A stretch of DNA of 37,474 bases from an uncultured Lachnospiraceae bacterium (GCA_947588845.1 CANQAR010000037.1:1-37474), one strand, 5' to 3'. Shown: positions 25,525 through 34,049, counted from the stretch's first letter. Made by a program: numbers and translations. Notes: generated by a model from the letters alone, not told the origin.

Positions 25525-25605
25525 ATCCCTGCACGCCTGATTCCACGAAGAAAACGGATAAGGTTTTCCTGTCTGATACAGGGGATTCTGGCGGCAGGGA
25601 TTTTT
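25525..25605 (+). terminator. Possible terminator or attenuator before cbiL
   Basis: ATCCCTGC at 25525-25532 pairs with GCAGGGAT at 25594-25601 and is followed directly by T residues to 25605. The 61-base interior has its own GAAAAC/GTTTTC hairpin at 25550-25568. The long interior is atypical for a terminator, so an attenuator or an unrecognised leader structure is equally possible. The frame of cbiL is open through this region, but the gene starts after it. Confidence 0.4.
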
Positions 25606-25640
25606 ATGTCACAAAAGATGTTGGAACAGGGAGGTTACAG

Positions 25641-26333
25641 ATGAAGACAGGAATTTTATACGGAGTCGGCGTAGGGCCGGGAGACCCGGAACTGATGACG
25701 CTCAAGGCAGTGCGGCTGATCCGGGAGAACGGAGTAGTTGCGGTGCCGGGGACTGATGTAAAAGAGACAGTGGCTTATCAGATCGCGGTGCAGGCCGTCC
25801 CGGAACTGGCGGACAAGGAACTTGTTCCAGTGGACATGCCGATGACGCATGACCGGCAGAAGATGGAAAAAAGTCACGACCAGGCGGCAGAGATTCTGGA
25901 AGGGTATCTGGCACAGGGAAAGAACGTGGTGTTCCTGACGCTTGGCGATCCGACGATCTACTCAACGTATCTTTATGTGCAGAAACGTGTCGCGGCGCAT
26001 GGATTTCAGACGGAACTGGTCAGCGGCATCCCGTCATTCTGCGCGGCGGCCGCGAGGACAGGGGTTTCGCTTGTGGAGTGGAACGAGCAGCTGCATGTAC
26101 TTCCTGCCGTTCATAAACTGGGATATGAGCTTGACCTCCCTGGAAATTATGTGCTGATGAAATCCGGAAAGAAGATAGAGCAGGTCAAAGAGATGCTGCG
26201 TAAAAGCGGCAGAGATGTTGTCATGGTGGAAAACTGCGGAATGGAAGAGGAAAGAATATACCACGGTGTGGATGAGATTCCGGACAATGCCGGGTATTAT
26301 TCGCTGATCATTGCGAAGGAGGGAAAGAAATGA
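25641..26333 (+). CDS. cbiL: Cobalt-precorrin-2 C20-methyltransferase
   Basis: SAM-dependent methylation of cobalt-sirohydrochlorin at C20. The 230 residues have the class III methyltransferase signatures: ILYGVGVGPGDPELMTLKAV at the N-terminus, VVFLTLGDPTIYSTY, and SGIPSFCAAAARTG, which together mark CbiL/CobI. The C-terminal VVMVENCGMEEERIYHGVDEIP is also typical. Start 25641 has GGGAGG seven bases up. Forty-two upstream in-frame codons cover the hairpin at 25525-25605 and are not family sequence. It ends with a four-base overlap with cbiF. Confidence 0.97.
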   Translation: MKTGILYGVGVGPGDPELMTLKAVRLIRENGVVAVPGTDVKETVAYQIAVQAVPELADKELVPVDMPMTHDRQKMEKSHDQAAEILEGYLAQGKNVVFLTLGDPTIYSTYLYVQKRVAAHGFQTELVSGIPSFCAAAARTGVSLVEWNEQLHVLPAVHKLGYELDLPGNYVLMKSGKKIEQVKEMLRKSGRDVVMVENCGMEEERIYHGVDEIPDNAGYYSLIIAKEGKK

Positions 26334-27097
26334 TTCATTTTGTGGGCGCGGGCAGCGGAGCCGCCGATCTGATTACGGTGCGCGGCAGCAGGCTGCTCTC
26401 TGAGGCAGATGTCATTATCTATGCGGGATCCCTTGTCAATCCGGAGCTTTTAAACTATAAGAAACCGAAGTGCGTTGTCTATGACAGCGCGAAGATGACG
26501 CTTGAGGAAGTCCTGGATGTGATGAAGGAGGCGGAATCAAAAGGACTTGTGACCGTTCGTCTGCATACCGGCGATCCGTGTGTGTACGGAGCAATCCGCG
26601 AGCAGATGGATCTGCTGGACAAAGAGGGAATCACATATGATTACTGTCCGGGCGTCAGCGCTTTCTGCGGCGCGGCCTCAGCCTTAAATATGGAGTATAC
26701 GCTTCCGGGAATTTCCCAGACTGTGATTATCACGAGAATGGCCGGCAGAACACCTGTTCCGGAAAAGGAAGAGATTGCAAAACTCGCGTCACACGGGGCG
26801 ACGATGGTGATTTTCCTCAGCACGGGTATGCTCGGAAAGTTGAGTGAGCGGCTGATGGCAGGCGGCTACCGCGCGGATACGCCGGCGGCGATCGTCTACA
26901 AAGCGACCTGGCCGGATGAGCGCAGCTATATCTGCACGGTGGAGACGCTGGAAGCCTGTGCCCGGGAGAATCATGTCACAAAGACAGCGCTGATTATCGT
27001 TGGGGATACGGTGGCGCAGACCGGCTACAACCGCTCGGAACTCTATCATCCGGCGTTTACGACAGAATTCCGGCAGGCGACACAGACGAGGGAGTAA
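26330..27097 (+). CDS. cbiF: Cobalt-precorrin-4 C11-methyltransferase
   Basis: Methylates C11 after ring contraction. The 255 residues begin MIHFVGAGSGAADLITVRG, contain VRLHTGDPCVYGAIREQMD with the SAM-binding turn, the signature CPGVSAFCGAASALNMEYTLPGISQ split over residues 105-130, and TRMAGRTPVPEKEE, all diagnostic for CbiF/CobM. AGGAGG-like GAAGGAGG precedes the ATG, which overlaps the cbiL stop. The following 134-base gap has a weak inverted repeat TTCAAATCTG...CAGATTTTTGAA and the AGAAGAG site of cbiG. Confidence 0.97.
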   Translation: MIHFVGAGSGAADLITVRGSRLLSEADVIIYAGSLVNPELLNYKKPKCVVYDSAKMTLEEVLDVMKEAESKGLVTVRLHTGDPCVYGAIREQMDLLDKEGITYDYCPGVSAFCGAASALNMEYTLPGISQTVIITRMAGRTPVPEKEEIAKLASHGATMVIFLSTGMLGKLSERLMAGGYRADTPAAIVYKATWPDERSYICTVETLEACARENHVTKTALIIVGDTVAQTGYNRSELYHPAFTTEFRQATQTRE

Positions 27098-27231
27098 AGC
27101 AGAATTGTGGTTCCCACATTCAAATCTGTGCGGAGGCAAAAGGAGGAAGTCCGAGTCCGAAGTCAGATTTTTGAATAGAATATTGAACAGATCAAAATTT
27201 TCCGGCGCAGATAACAGGATGGAGAAGAGAG

Positions 27232-28458
27232 ATGAAAAAGATTGGAATTGCCGCTTTTACGGTGCGCGGGAAAGAGCTGGCCGGCCGGATTGCGGACGGG
27301 CTGCGGCAGAAGACCGGAGCGGCAGACCAGAGTGCAGACGGTTCAGACCGGGAAATCGGAGAAAAAAGTCAGACCGCAGATGGATCGTCTCCAAAAGCCA
27401 AAACAGAAGAAAAGACGGAATATGAGATTCAGATGTACGAGAGCGGCCTGAAGGACTGGTGCCGTGCTCAGTTTGAGTCGCACAGCGACGGCATTATTTT
27501 TGTCGGGGCGGCAGGCATCGCGGTGCGCTCAATCGCCCCGTTTCTGAAAAGCAAGACGACGGATCCGGCGGTTCTTGTAATTGACGAGGCAGGACAATAT
27601 GTGATCTCTCTGCTTTCCGGGCATATCGGCGGGGCGAACCGACTGGCTTTTATGGTTGCGGAAATGATCGGCGCCGTCCCCATCATCACAACGGCGACCG
27701 ATGTAAACGGGAAATTTGCCGTCGATGTTTTTGCGAAAGATAATCATCTGAAGATCGGCAGTATGAAGGCGGCAAAGGAAATCTCAGCCGCGATCCTGCG
27801 CGGTGAACCGGTCGGCCTGTACTGTGAAGGCAGGATTGAGGGAACGGCGCCCCCGGAACTTCGGATTATTCAGGTGGACAGCCGGAAAAAATGCGGGTCA
27901 GAGTTCAGGAGAAAAAACGAGGCGGAGATTACGGGGCCTGGTTCGGGGATTGAAAAAAGCTGTCCTCGATATCTGATTTGCATCTGCGGCAGACTTCCGG
28001 AGGTTTTTCGGAAGGAATGCGGATTGCTGAAAAATGACTGCGCGATCCTCCATCTGATACCGAAAAGCCATGTTCTTGGCATCGGCTGCCGCCGGGGGAA
28101 AACAGAAAAAGAGATTGAAGCTGAAGTTTCGCGTGCGCTCGCGCAGGCAGAGGTTTCCATGGATCAGATTTTCGCAGCCGCTACGATTGATCTGAAAAAA
28201 GAGGAGCAGGGACTTCTGGCATTTTGTGAGCGGCATGGGCTGAAGCTTGGAACGTACACTGCGGAGGAACTTCTGGAGGTGCCAGGTGATTTTTCTTCCT
28301 CAGAGTTTGTCCGCAAAACGACAGGTGTGGACAACGTGTGTGAGAGAGCCGCGCTGCGCATGGCAGGGGAACGCGGGCAGCTGATACAAAAAAAATATGC
28401 GAACAACGGCGTGACCGCTGCGGTCGCGGTCCGGGATTGGAGTGTGCGGTTTGAATAA
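27232..28458 (+). CDS. cbiG: Cobalt-precorrin-5A hydrolase
   Basis: Opens the lactone of cobalt-precorrin-5A and releases the C20 carbon as acetaldehyde. The 408 residues show the CbiG core: IIFVGAAGIAVRSIAPFL, SLLSGHIGGANRLA, ITTATDVNGKFAVDVFA in the first domain, and the C-terminal domain with VLGIGCRRGKTEKEIEAEV, FAAATIDLKKEEQGLL, and FVRKTTGVDNVCERAALR. Between the first two strands is a hydrophilic insert of about 40 residues rich in S, D, E and K (27300-27435), and a lesser one at about 27885-27960. The core motifs are intact, so activity is expected. The stop overlaps the next start. Confidence 0.96.
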   Translation: MKKIGIAAFTVRGKELAGRIADGLRQKTGAADQSADGSDREIGEKSQTADGSSPKAKTEEKTEYEIQMYESGLKDWCRAQFESHSDGIIFVGAAGIAVRSIAPFLKSKTTDPAVLVIDEAGQYVISLLSGHIGGANRLAFMVAEMIGAVPIITTATDVNGKFAVDVFAKDNHLKIGSMKAAKEISAAILRGEPVGLYCEGRIEGTAPPELRIIQVDSRKKCGSEFRRKNEAEITGPGSGIEKSCPRYLICICGRLPEVFRKECGLLKNDCAILHLIPKSHVLGIGCRRGKTEKEIEAEVSRALAQAEVSMDQIFAAATIDLKKEEQGLLAFCERHGLKLGTYTAEELLEVPGDFSSSEFVRKTTGVDNVCERAALRMAGERGQLIQKKYANNGVTAAVAVRDWSVRFE

Positions 28459-29182
28459 CAAAGTATATGTGATCGGGATGGGACCGGGAGATGCCGGGCT
28501 GATGTGCCGCGAGGCAGATGAAATTTTGAAGAATTGTGATACAATCGTCGGTTATACGGTATATGTGAATCTTCTGAGGGATGTTTATCCGGACAAGGAA
28601 TTTCTGACAACTCCGATGACACAGGAAGCAAAGCGCTGCGAGATGACATTTGAGGAGGCGGCAAAGGGAAAGAAAGTCGCGATGGTCTGCAGCGGCGACG
28701 CGGGAGTCTACGGGATGAGCGGACTGATGCTGGAGATCGGCGCGAACTATCCGGATATTGAGGTGAAAGTGATTCCGGGGATCACAGCCGCTTTGAGCGG
28801 GGGAGCTGTGCTCGGCGCGCCGCTGACACATGATTTTGCGGTGATCAGTCTGAGCGACCGGCTGACGCCGTGGGAGAAGATTGAGAAAAGGCTGAGACTG
28901 GCCGCGGAAGCAGATTTTTCCATTTGCCTGTACAATCCGGCAAGCAAGGGCAGGCCGGATTATCTGAAGCGCGCCTGCAAGATTCTTCTCGAAGTGCTTC
29001 CGGCGGACCGCATCTGCGGGACAGTTGAGAATATCGGCCGCGAGGGCGAGGAAGCGAAGCTGTATACGCTGGAAGAGCTGCGCGAGGCGCAGGTCAATAT
29101 GTTCACGACCGTGTTTATCGGAAATTCGATGACGAAAGAGATTGCGGGCCGTATGGTGACGCCGAGAGGGTACAGAATTTAA
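28451..29182 (+). CDS. cbiH: Cobalt-precorrin-3 C17-methyltransferase
   Basis: Methylates C17 with ring contraction. The 243-residue product reads NNKVYVIGMGPGDAGLMCREA, IVGYTVYVNLL, VCSGDAGVYGMSGLMLE and PGITAALSGGAVLGAPLTHDFAVISLSD across its N-terminal half, all typical of CbiH/CobJ, then SICLYNPASKGRPDYLKRA. No ATG is available at the expected place. TTG at 28451 has GGAG exactly eight bases upstream, whereas GTG at 28442 overlaps that site, so I choose TTG. It overlaps the cbiG stop by eight bases. The 155-base gap after it has a CCGGC/GCCGG hairpin near 29251-29266. Confidence 0.95.
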   Translation: MNNKVYVIGMGPGDAGLMCREADEILKNCDTIVGYTVYVNLLRDVYPDKEFLTTPMTQEAKRCEMTFEEAAKGKKVAMVCSGDAGVYGMSGLMLEIGANYPDIEVKVIPGITAALSGGAVLGAPLTHDFAVISLSDRLTPWEKIEKRLRLAAEADFSICLYNPASKGRPDYLKRACKILLEVLPADRICGTVENIGREGEEAKLYTLEELREAQVNMFTTVFIGNSMTKEIAGRMVTPRGYRI

Positions 29183-29337
29183 GATGCGGTATCTGACGGG
29201 GAAAACTGTGGAATCGAAAGAAAACTGTTCATCCAGGAATCGCGAAATCCGGCTGAAATGCCGGGGACGGATTGGCCGGAGGAAAAGGGCGCTGGAGGCT
29301 GGCAAGACAGGAAACTGAGGGAAAAGGGGTACAGAAT

Positions 29338-31890
29338 ATGTGTGAGTTTGAAAAAAGAGAACGCAGAGACAGAGATGATATTCTGGTTTTCGGCGGAACG
29401 ATCGAGGGACGACGGGTCTCCGATTATCTTGTTTCACAGAAAATTCCTCATATAGTTTGTGTGGCGACGGAATACGGAGAGGAGGTTCTGACGCCGCAGG
29501 ATTATCTGACGGTACATAAAGGACGTATGGACATGGAAGAGATGTGCCGCTTTTTCCGGGAGAAAGACTTTATGGCTGTCGTGGACGCGACACATCCGTA
29601 TGCGGTGGAAGTATCAAAAAATATCCGCGCCGCGTGTGAGAGAGAAAAGATGAAATATCTGAGGTATCTGCGTGCAGGAAGCGGAAACGACACCTCATTG
29701 GGAATCTGTGAAAATAATCTGTCTGGCGGTCGGGCGGAAACCGAAACGATGCCAAAGAAAGACGCTGCAGACTTTGGGACGGATCCTGCTGCCGGAAGAA
29801 ACGAGTCTGCTGGAAGAGACGAGTCTGCCGGAGGAAATGAGTCTGCCAGGAGAGATTCAGCAGATGCCGGAAAAGATCAGCTGAATGTCTGGGTCAATTC
29901 TGCACGTGAGGCAGCCAGGTATCTCGAAAAACAGGACGGCGTCATTTTTTTGACGACGGGGAGCAAAGAGCTTCCTGTTTTCACGGAAGAAATTTCCCGA
30001 AAGAGCCGCCTGTTTGTCCGTGTGCTTCCGTCAGCGGAGGTGATTGCTTCCTGCCGTGCGCTTGGACTTGAGGGAAAGCAGATCTGCGGGATGCAGGGGC
30101 CGTTTTCCAGGGAAATGAATGAGGCAATGCTGCGCCAGACAAAGGCGGCGTGGCTTGTCACGAAAAATACAGGTTCTTCCGGAGGATTTTCCGAGAAAAT
30201 CCAGGCCGCGGAAGCGTGCGGTGTGCGCTGTGTGATCATCCGCAGGCCGGAGGAAACAGGATATAGTTGGGAAGGACTGATAAAACAGCTGTCCGGGATA
30301 ATCGGAGCTGAAAATGGGTCAGAAGAGGCGGCAGGGAATGAAAATGGGATGAAATATCTTCCGGAAGAAGCATCGGAGACCGAAAATGAGATGGAAAATA
30401 TGCCGGAGAAGGCAGCCGGAACCAAGAATACTGACCAACGGGGAAGAATGGTCCTGAATGACGGAAATCAGGAGGGTTTTGTAAAAAACAGTGTGGATTC
30501 TGCGGCGGAAAAACGCCGCATCAGCTGCATCGGCATTGGTATGGGATCTTTGGACACGCTGACTTATGAGGCGGCGCGGGAAATCCTTGCGGCGGAGGTC
30601 ATTTTCGGGGCAAAGAGAATCCTTGCGGGAGCAAAAGAGATGTGGAATGCATTGCGGCGTACACAGGACGAAAAACTGTCCTGGCAGGAGACTGCAGTGC
30701 AGAGCAAATCAGGCGTGCTTGATCTGCGGACAGAAGAAAGCCCGGCGGCGGATTTTCGGTTTTCTGTTCCGGAAAAAGGCGCGGAAGACATACGGCAGAC
30801 AGGGAAAACTGAGACGGCGCCCGTCTGGATTCAGGAATATGAGGGCAGAAAGATTGCCGCTTATCTCGCGGAACACCCGGAATACCGCCGTGCGGCAATT
30901 CTGATGTCCGGCGACGTCGGTTTTTACAGCGGCGCAAGGGGAATCGCCGCGGCGTTTCCGGATGAGGAAGTCCGGTATTTCTGCGGCATTTCCTCAATCG
31001 TATACTTTGCATCGAAAATTCCCACGGCATGGCAGGACGCGAAGCTTTTGAGCGCCCACGGAAAGAGGATTAACCTGCTGAATTTTGTGCGCCGTTATCC
31101 GAAGATTATCATGCTGGTGGGCGGCGCAAAAGATGTGGAACAAATCTGTGCGGAGCTGGTGGAGGCTGGTCTGGAAAATGTCCGGGTGACGGTCGGGACA
31201 AATCTTTCGTACCCGGAAGAGACGGTGACTGCCGGAGTTCCCGCCGATTTTCTGCGCTGCGATACTGCGGGACTTCATATTATGATGATTGAAAATCCGA
31301 ATGCCTCCTGCATTGTCTCGCCCGGCGTGTCGGATGAAGCGTTTGTGCGCGGGAAGGTGCCGATGACGAAAGAGGAAGTCCGCATTCTTTCCATCGCAAA
31401 ACTGCGCCTTTCGCAGGATGCCGTCGTCTATGACGTCGGGGCGGGAACCGGCTCCGTCGCGGTGGAATGCGCAAGGCTCTGCACTGCGGGAACGGTGTAC
31501 GCGATTGAGAAAAATCCCGAGGGGATCGCGCTGATCCGTGAGAACAGCAGAAAACTGCAGGTTTCCAATGTTGTGCCTGTGGAAGGATCCGCGCCGCAGG
31601 CGATGGAGGATCTGCCGGCGCCGACGCACGCCTTCATCGGAGGAAGTTCCGGCAATATGCGGGAAATTCTGGAGATGCTGCGGAAAAAGAATCCGAATGT
31701 GCGTATCGTCATCAACACGATCGCACTCGAGAGCATTTCTGAGGTGATGAAGCTGCTCCCGGAAGTCGGAGCAGAAAACGCGGATATTGTGCAGGCGTGC
31801 ATCGCAAAATCAAGAGTACTCGGCCGTTACCATATGATGGGAGCGCTGAATCCGGTGTACATCATTTCGTTCGGAGGGACAGAACAATGA
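29338..31890 (+). CDS. cbiJ-cbiET: Cobalt-precorrin-6A reductase / C5-methyltransferase / C15-methyltransferase (decarboxylating) triple fusion
   Basis: An 850-residue chain joining three steps. CbiJ, about residues 12-325, reduces cobalt-precorrin-6A: ILVFGGTIEGRRVSDYL, VVDATHPYAVEVSKNI, FLTTGSKELPVF, GMQGPFSREMNEAML. After a repetitive acidic linker, CbiE starts near residue 393 (ISCIGIGMGSLDTLTYEA, LMSGDVGFYSGARG, FCGISSIVYFASK). CbiT begins near residue 662 (VSDEAFVRGKVPMTKEEVR) with the SAM motif VYDVGAGTGSVAVECA and IGGSSGNM. CbiE-CbiT fusions (CobL) are common. Adding CbiJ is less so. A 60-residue low-complexity insert lies inside CbiJ. Start 29338 follows AAAAGGGG; 22 further upstream codons are open but unrelated. 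The stop overlaps cbiA. Confidence 0.95.
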   Translation: MCEFEKRERRDRDDILVFGGTIEGRRVSDYLVSQKIPHIVCVATEYGEEVLTPQDYLTVHKGRMDMEEMCRFFREKDFMAVVDATHPYAVEVSKNIRAACEREKMKYLRYLRAGSGNDTSLGICENNLSGGRAETETMPKKDAADFGTDPAAGRNESAGRDESAGGNESARRDSADAGKDQLNVWVNSAREAARYLEKQDGVIFLTTGSKELPVFTEEISRKSRLFVRVLPSAEVIASCRALGLEGKQICGMQGPFSREMNEAMLRQTKAAWLVTKNTGSSGGFSEKIQAAEACGVRCVIIRRPEETGYSWEGLIKQLSGIIGAENGSEEAAGNENGMKYLPEEASETENEMENMPEKAAGTKNTDQRGRMVLNDGNQEGFVKNSVDSAAEKRRISCIGIGMGSLDTLTYEAAREILAAEVIFGAKRILAGAKEMWNALRRTQDEKLSWQETAVQSKSGVLDLRTEESPAADFRFSVPEKGAEDIRQTGKTETAPVWIQEYEGRKIAAYLAEHPEYRRAAILMSGDVGFYSGARGIAAAFPDEEVRYFCGISSIVYFASKIPTAWQDAKLLSAHGKRINLLNFVRRYPKIIMLVGGAKDVEQICAELVEAGLENVRVTVGTNLSYPEETVTAGVPADFLRCDTAGLHIMMIENPNASCIVSPGVSDEAFVRGKVPMTKEEVRILSIAKLRLSQDAVVYDVGAGTGSVAVECARLCTAGTVYAIEKNPEGIALIRENSRKLQVSNVVPVEGSAPQAMEDLPAPTHAFIGGSSGNMREILEMLRKKNPNVRIVINTIALESISEVMKLLPEVGAENADIVQACIAKSRVLGRYHMMGALNPVYIISFGGTEQ
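29791..29862 (+). repeat. 18-bp coding tandem repeat in cbiJ domain
   Basis: Three close copies of an 18-base unit, at 29791-29808, 29809-29826 and 29827-29844, plus a decayed fourth, encode the pattern ES-AG-R/G-D/N. They lie in the insert between two CbiJ strands. Confidence 0.8.
30322..30435 (+). repeat. 42-bp coding tandem repeat in the CbiJ-CbiE linker
   Basis: Units at 30322-30363 and 30364-30405 and a partial third encode EEAAGNENGMKYLP, EEASETENEMENMP and EKAAGTKN. The 14-residue period and acidic composition suggest a flexible linker that grew by slippage or unequal crossing. Confidence 0.75.
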
Positions 31891-33566
31891 TTCATCTGCC
31901 AAGATTTATGCTCGCCGCGCCGTCAAGCGGAAGCGGCAAGACCATGATCACCTGCGGGATCCTTCAGGCGCTGAAAAAACGCGGGCTGAATCCGGCTTCC
32001 TTTAAATGCGGGCCGGACTACATCGATCCGATGTTTCATTCAAAGGTGATCGGCGCAAAATCGCGGAATCTCGATACCTTCTTTGCCGATGAGCGGACGG
32101 TGCGCTATCTGTTTGCGAGGACCGCGTCGCAGGAAAGAAGGACGTCGCAGGGAGAGACAGAACGATCTGACGCGCGGAAACAGCAGGTTCCTTTGCAGGG
32201 CGGGTTTCTGGACCCGGGAATATCCGTTTTCGAGGGCGTCATGGGAATCTACGACGGATTGGGCGGCACTTCGGCAAAAGCGTCATCCTATGATCTTGCT
32301 TCGGTGACCGACACGCCGGTGATTCTGGTTGTAAACGCGAGGGGGATGAGCCTTTCCGTGATTCCGCTGATCCGCGGCTATGTGGACTATCAGAAGCAGC
32401 TGGGAAAAGAAGTGATCCGCGGGGTTATTCTGAACCAGACGACAAAGATGACCTGTATGCTTTTAAAAGAACAGATCGAGGCGCAGACCGGAGTCCGGGT
32501 TTACGGCTATGTTCCGCGTCTTGCGGACTGTGTGGTTGAGAGCCGTCATCTCGGCCTGGTGACGCCGGATGAGATCCGGGATCTGCAGCAGAGGATTGAA
32601 CGGCTTGGTGAGGAACTGGAACAGTGCCTTGACATGGAAGGAATTCTGAATCTGGCGGATGAGGCGGAAGATTATCAGGACGAGGAACTGCAGATACCGG
32701 AAGCGGCCGCAAAATTCTGCCGGGATTCCAGGACAACAAAAGAGGAATACCGACAGGATTCCACTGAGGGATTCCGCCGGGAGTTTGAGATGACAGAAAA
32801 GGAATTCTGCGAAGATGCTGAACCAGATCCTTTTTTCAGTGAGGAGAGCGGCGGCTCCCCGGCCGTGTGTGTGAGAATCGCAGTCGCCACGGATGAAGCA
32901 TTCTGTTTTTATTATCAGGACAATCTGGATCTGCTTGCGATGATGGGGGCGGAGATCGTACCGTTTTCACCGCTTCATGACAGGGAACTGCCGGAACAGA
33001 TCAGCGGTTTGATCCTCGGAGGCGGCTATCCGGAACTGTACGCGAAAGCGCTGTCTGAGAATATGGCGATGCGGGAGCAGATCAGGAACAGGATCAGCAA
33101 AGGGATGCCGTATCTCGCGGAGTGCGGCGGCTTTATGTACCTGCATGAGACAATGGAGGATATGGAAGGAAACGCGTACCCGATGTGCGGCTGCGTAGAA
33201 GGGAAAGCATACCGGACGCCCAGATTGTCAAGGTTTGGATATGTCACGCTGGAACCGGGAGAGAATGCAGGCGATGTTTCCCGGGGAAAGCAGAAACCGG
33301 GAGAGAATGCGGACGAAGATGCCGTTCAATCCGGAATGTTTCTGGCAGAAGGACAGACAATACGCGCCCACGAATTTCATTATTTTGACAGCACAAATCC
33401 GGGCAGTTCCTGTACGGCAAAAAAGCCGGCCGGCCGCAGACAGTGGACCTGTATTCACGGGACGGAACAGGGTATGGCGGGATATCCGCATTTATATTAC
33501 TGGTCAAATCCGGAGTTTGCATATCGCTTCGTATGCAGGGCAGCCGCGTTTAAACCAGAAGTTTAA
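31887..33566 (+). CDS. cbiA: Cobyrinate a,c-diamide synthase
   Basis: ATP- and glutamine-dependent amidation of side chains a and c. The P-loop APSSGSGKTMITCGIL is at residues 11-26, then FKCGPDYIDPMFH and VFEGVMGIYDGLGG. The C-terminal amidotransferase domain has GLILGGGYPELYA and the nucleophile C413 in YLAECGGFMYL, with the late segment RAHEFHYFD. At 559 residues it is about 100 longer than usual. The excess is three hydrophilic inserts, coded at about 32125-32205, 32690-32870 and 33255-33345. The start overlaps the cbiT stop by four bases. The frame is open 30 codons earlier, inside cbiT, and is not used. Last gene of the cobalamin array. Confidence 0.95.
   Translation: MIHLPRFMLAAPSSGSGKTMITCGILQALKKRGLNPASFKCGPDYIDPMFHSKVIGAKSRNLDTFFADERTVRYLFARTASQERRTSQGETERSDARKQQVPLQGGFLDPGISVFEGVMGIYDGLGGTSAKASSYDLASVTDTPVILVVNARGMSLSVIPLIRGYVDYQKQLGKEVIRGVILNQTTKMTCMLLKEQIEAQTGVRVYGYVPRLADCVVESRHLGLVTPDEIRDLQQRIERLGEELEQCLDMEGILNLADEAEDYQDEELQIPEAAAKFCRDSRTTKEEYRQDSTEGFRREFEMTEKEFCEDAEPDPFFSEESGGSPAVCVRIAVATDEAFCFYYQDNLDLLAMMGAEIVPFSPLHDRELPEQISGLILGGGYPELYAKALSENMAMREQIRNRISKGMPYLAECGGFMYLHETMEDMEGNAYPMCGCVEGKAYRTPRLSRFGYVTLEPGENAGDVSRGKQKPGENADEDAVQSGMFLAEGQTIRAHEFHYFDSTNPGSSCTAKKPAGRRQWTCIHGTEQGMAGYPHLYYWSNPEFAYRFVCRAAAFKPEV
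33255..33338 (+). repeat. 42-bp coding repeat in cbiA
   Basis: CCGGGAGAGAATGC recurs at 33255 and 33297, exactly 42 bases apart, encoding PGENA twice in an insert within the amidotransferase domain. The rest of the unit has diverged. Confidence 0.65.
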
Positions 33567-33652
33567 TGACATCCGTTGGTTTTGCTGGTAGAATTATACG
33601 AAGAGAAAAGTTGATCTGATGAAAAGCTGAATTGTCAAAGACAGACAATGCG

Positions 33653-33690
33653 GTCAGTAAAAAAGAAAAAAGTCAGTAAAAAAGAAAAAA
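33653..33690 (+). repeat. 19-bp tandem repeat upstream of the HTH gene
   Basis: Two copies of GTCAGTAAAAAAGAAAAAA stand head to tail (33653-33671 and 33672-33690). They lie in the 213-base gap after cbiA, which also holds a small ATTGTC/GACAAT hairpin at about 33631-33649. No convincing cbiA terminator is present, and I see no gene in the gap. Confidence 0.8.
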
Positions 33691-33779
33691 GGAGGGTATT
33701 CTATACTGGATTTTGTCAGCAGATTATGGTAATATGATTCTGTTTCGGAATGAGCAGAGAATTGCGGAGGTGGATATTT

Positions 33780-34049
33780 ATGGGACCAATGTACATAACA
33801 ATCCTGCCGGAAGAGACAGGCAGACGGATCAAAGGGTTGCTTACGGAAAACGGCTACACAGTGAAGGATATTCAGGGCGTAATGGGATTTGAGAATCCGC
33901 AGGCAGTTTACAAATGGATATCCGGAAAATCACTGCCAAGCATTGATAACTTCATAATCCTCAGCAGACTGCTGCATACCAGTATAGAAGATATCCTCGT
34001 CATTGACGGGGATACCGTTCTTTATGTCACAGAAAATTTCGTCCTGTGA
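33780..34049 (+). CDS. Small XRE-type helix-turn-helix regulator
   Basis: An 89-residue protein that is almost entirely one Cro/C1-type DNA-binding domain: IKGLLTENGYTVKDIQGVMG, then PQAVYKWISGKSLPSIDNF as the recognition helix and following turn, then IILSRLLHTSIEDILV. The ATG at 33780 follows GGAGG by ten bases. An in-frame ATG 10 codons earlier has no site. Its targets are unknown. It lies next to the accessory cassette and could control it, but it has the same base composition as the older neighbourhood rather than the AT-rich cassette. Confidence 0.85.
   Translation: MGPMYITILPEETGRRIKGLLTENGYTVKDIQGVMGFENPQAVYKWISGKSLPSIDNFIILSRLLHTSIEDILVIDGDTVLYVTENFVL

Noticed and set aside
28181-29437. 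A 418-codon - strand frame opposite cbiG-cbiH
   Set aside because: It spans two well-identified + strand genes, and its composition is shadow-like.
29791-30435. Tandem repeats as a CRISPR array
   Set aside because: Units are adjacent without spacers, in frame, and lie inside the CbiJ-E-T coding sequence.
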